This document shows, piece after piece, positions 13,369-14,102 of a stretch of DNA of 14,102 nt. The notes beneath the pieces were generated by a model. It worked only from the letters and a program-made list of their open reading frames with translations. It did no database searches and had not been told where the DNA came from. This DNA comes from Bacteroidia bacterium (lineage in GTDB: Bacteria > Bacteroidota > Bacteroidia > Cytophagales > Cyclobacteriaceae), in assembly GCA_016650355.1 (NCBI GenBank), contig JAENVX010000025.1:1-14102 (forward strand), given 5' to 3'. A program made the translations under genes and the position numbers. Position 1 is the first letter of the stretch; every line of letters starts with the position of its first letter.

Positions 13369-14102
13369 TTAGAAGTACCTGGGGGTAACTATACCTTTCA
13401 TGTTAAATTTAAATCTATATTGTAATAAAATCTCGTGCGATCCATAATCGACTTGCCTGATTGGGCCGCTGGTGAAGGAATACGAATAACCAAATCGTAG
13501 TTGATCTGTTGCTTGCATTTCGAATAAAAGGTTGACCGCATTGTTGAACTTATACGAAACGCCCACCCAAAGAACTTCATCAAACAAAAGATTAGCATTA
13601 AGGTCTAGCTCTACACCTCGTTTGTCAACTACCTTTAATAAAAAGTTAGGTTTCAACTTTAACATTCTGTTCAATTTAAATACATATCCTCCTGTAAAAA
13701 TTACCGGAATACTTTGGTAAACGGTTTCAAAATTATTCCCTCGCTGAAAAACATTGTTCATCATATGGGGCATGGAAATGCCCATATACCATAATGTTTT
13801 ACTGTAAAATATACCTGCTCCAAAATTTGGTCTGGTTTGCCTTACATCTTGCGCAAATAGAATATCGGGTTGATAGGTGTCAAGGCTAGTATACTCGGCA
13901 CGATAGGAACTGAACCCAGCCTGAACTCCGAATGAAAGTGTGGCATCATTGATCATGGGTAGCCGGTATGCAAATACTCCATTTACACCGGTCTGTCCAA
14001 TTACTCCAATTTTATCTCGAACGACCATCAGGCCCACGGCAACACGTTCATCTCTAATTGGGGAATGTATGGATAGCGTTTGCGTGTTGGGTGCTCCTGG
14101 AA
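13369..14102 (-). CDS. PorP/SprF family type IX secretion-associated outer membrane protein, N-terminus outside window
   Basis: The frame is open to the right edge, showing 243 C-terminal residues ending at a TAA (13371-13369). A GTG at 14037 could look like a start, but the sequence upstream continues in frame with the family-typical GAPNTQTLSIHSPIRDERVAVGL stretch, so the gene extends beyond 14102. Alternating aromatic/glycine strands such as NFGAGIFYS, LWYMGISMPHMM, LWVGVSYKFNN and LRFGYSYSF are those of a PorP/SprF beta-barrel. It ends in HEILLQYRFKFN, usual for the family. PorP/SprF proteins hold type IX exported adhesins at the surface and are typically encoded beside an OmpA/PD40 partner, as here. 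A large adhesin gene may lie upstream, outside the window. Confidence 0.88.
   Translation of the reverse strand, partial: PGAPNTQTLSIHSPIRDERVAVGLMVVRDKIGVIGQTGVNGVFAYRLPMINDATLSFGVQAGFSSYRAEYTSLDTYQPDILFAQDVRQTRPNFGAGIFYSKTLWYMGISMPHMMNNVFQRGNNFETVYQSIPVIFTGGYVFKLNRMLKLKPNFLLKVVDKRGVELDLNANLLFDEVLWVGVSYKFNNAVNLLFEMQATDQLRFGYSYSFTSGPIRQVDYGSHEILLQYRFKFNMKGIVTPRYF

Noticed and set aside
1..14102. CRISPR array, insertion sequence, prophage or defence-system genes
   Set aside because: No regularly spaced repeats, transposase, integrase or known defence domains were seen on either strand. The GIY-YIG remnant is the only mobile-type gene.

Overview
The window looks like a chromosome segment of a member of the Bacteroidota, most likely of the Cytophagales type. 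The evidence is a PorP/SprF-like protein next to an OmpA/PD40 protein (type IX secretion families), promoters of the Bacteroidota form TTG-N18-21-TAnnTTTG, almost no Shine-Dalgarno signals, a Bacteroidota-style ClpS, and moderate to low GC. It is mostly ordinary housekeeping and cell-surface sequence. Gene orientation changes often, so it reads as short transcription units rather than one long operon.

Layout, left to right. Positions 1-417 (-) hold the N-terminal part of an NAD(P)-binding epimerase/reductase. Next (492-1355, -) is a small outer-membrane beta-barrel protein with its own promoter. Diverging from it are two tandem 327-aa paralogous helix-turn-helix regulators (1544-2527 and 2545-3528, +). 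They meet a leftward set: an aminotransferase (4571-5767) followed by a heptose-7-phosphate kinase (3535-4518). Upstream of these is a clpS-recR pair (6815 to 5914, -). A sodium:solute symporter (7008-8474, +) converges on an alkyltransferase-like DNA repair protein (8503-8859, -). An exported 509-aa protein with cadherin/Ig-like repeats and a coiled-coil tail follows (8922-10451, +). The right end is an OmpA/PD40/TPR lipoprotein-like or periplasmic protein (11191-13368, -), whose start abuts the stop of a PorP/SprF-family protein (13369-14102, -, running off the window).

The 739-nt stretch between 10452 and 11190 has no intact protein gene but is the most interesting part. It contains a near-consensus promoter, a broken tRNA-Ser copy carrying small structured insertions, a frameshifted GIY-YIG nuclease gene, an intact tRNA-Ser(UGA) and a strong terminator. 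The order tRNA remnant, homing-type nuclease, intact tRNA, with 23 bp of near-identical tRNA 5' sequence at both ends, suggests a small decayed tRNA-targeting mobile unit. The intact tRNA may now depend on a promoter about 450 nt upstream.

Functional themes: envelope and surface (epimerase, heptose kinase for LPS core precursors, OM barrel, PorP/OmpA pair, exported repeat protein); DNA repair and proteostasis (RecR, ATL, ClpS); metabolism and transport (aminotransferase, symporter); and a paired regulator module of unknown target. Several apparent long ORFs begin at GTG or TTG codons that overlap promoter elements. I have moved those starts to internal ATGs where the sequence argues for it.
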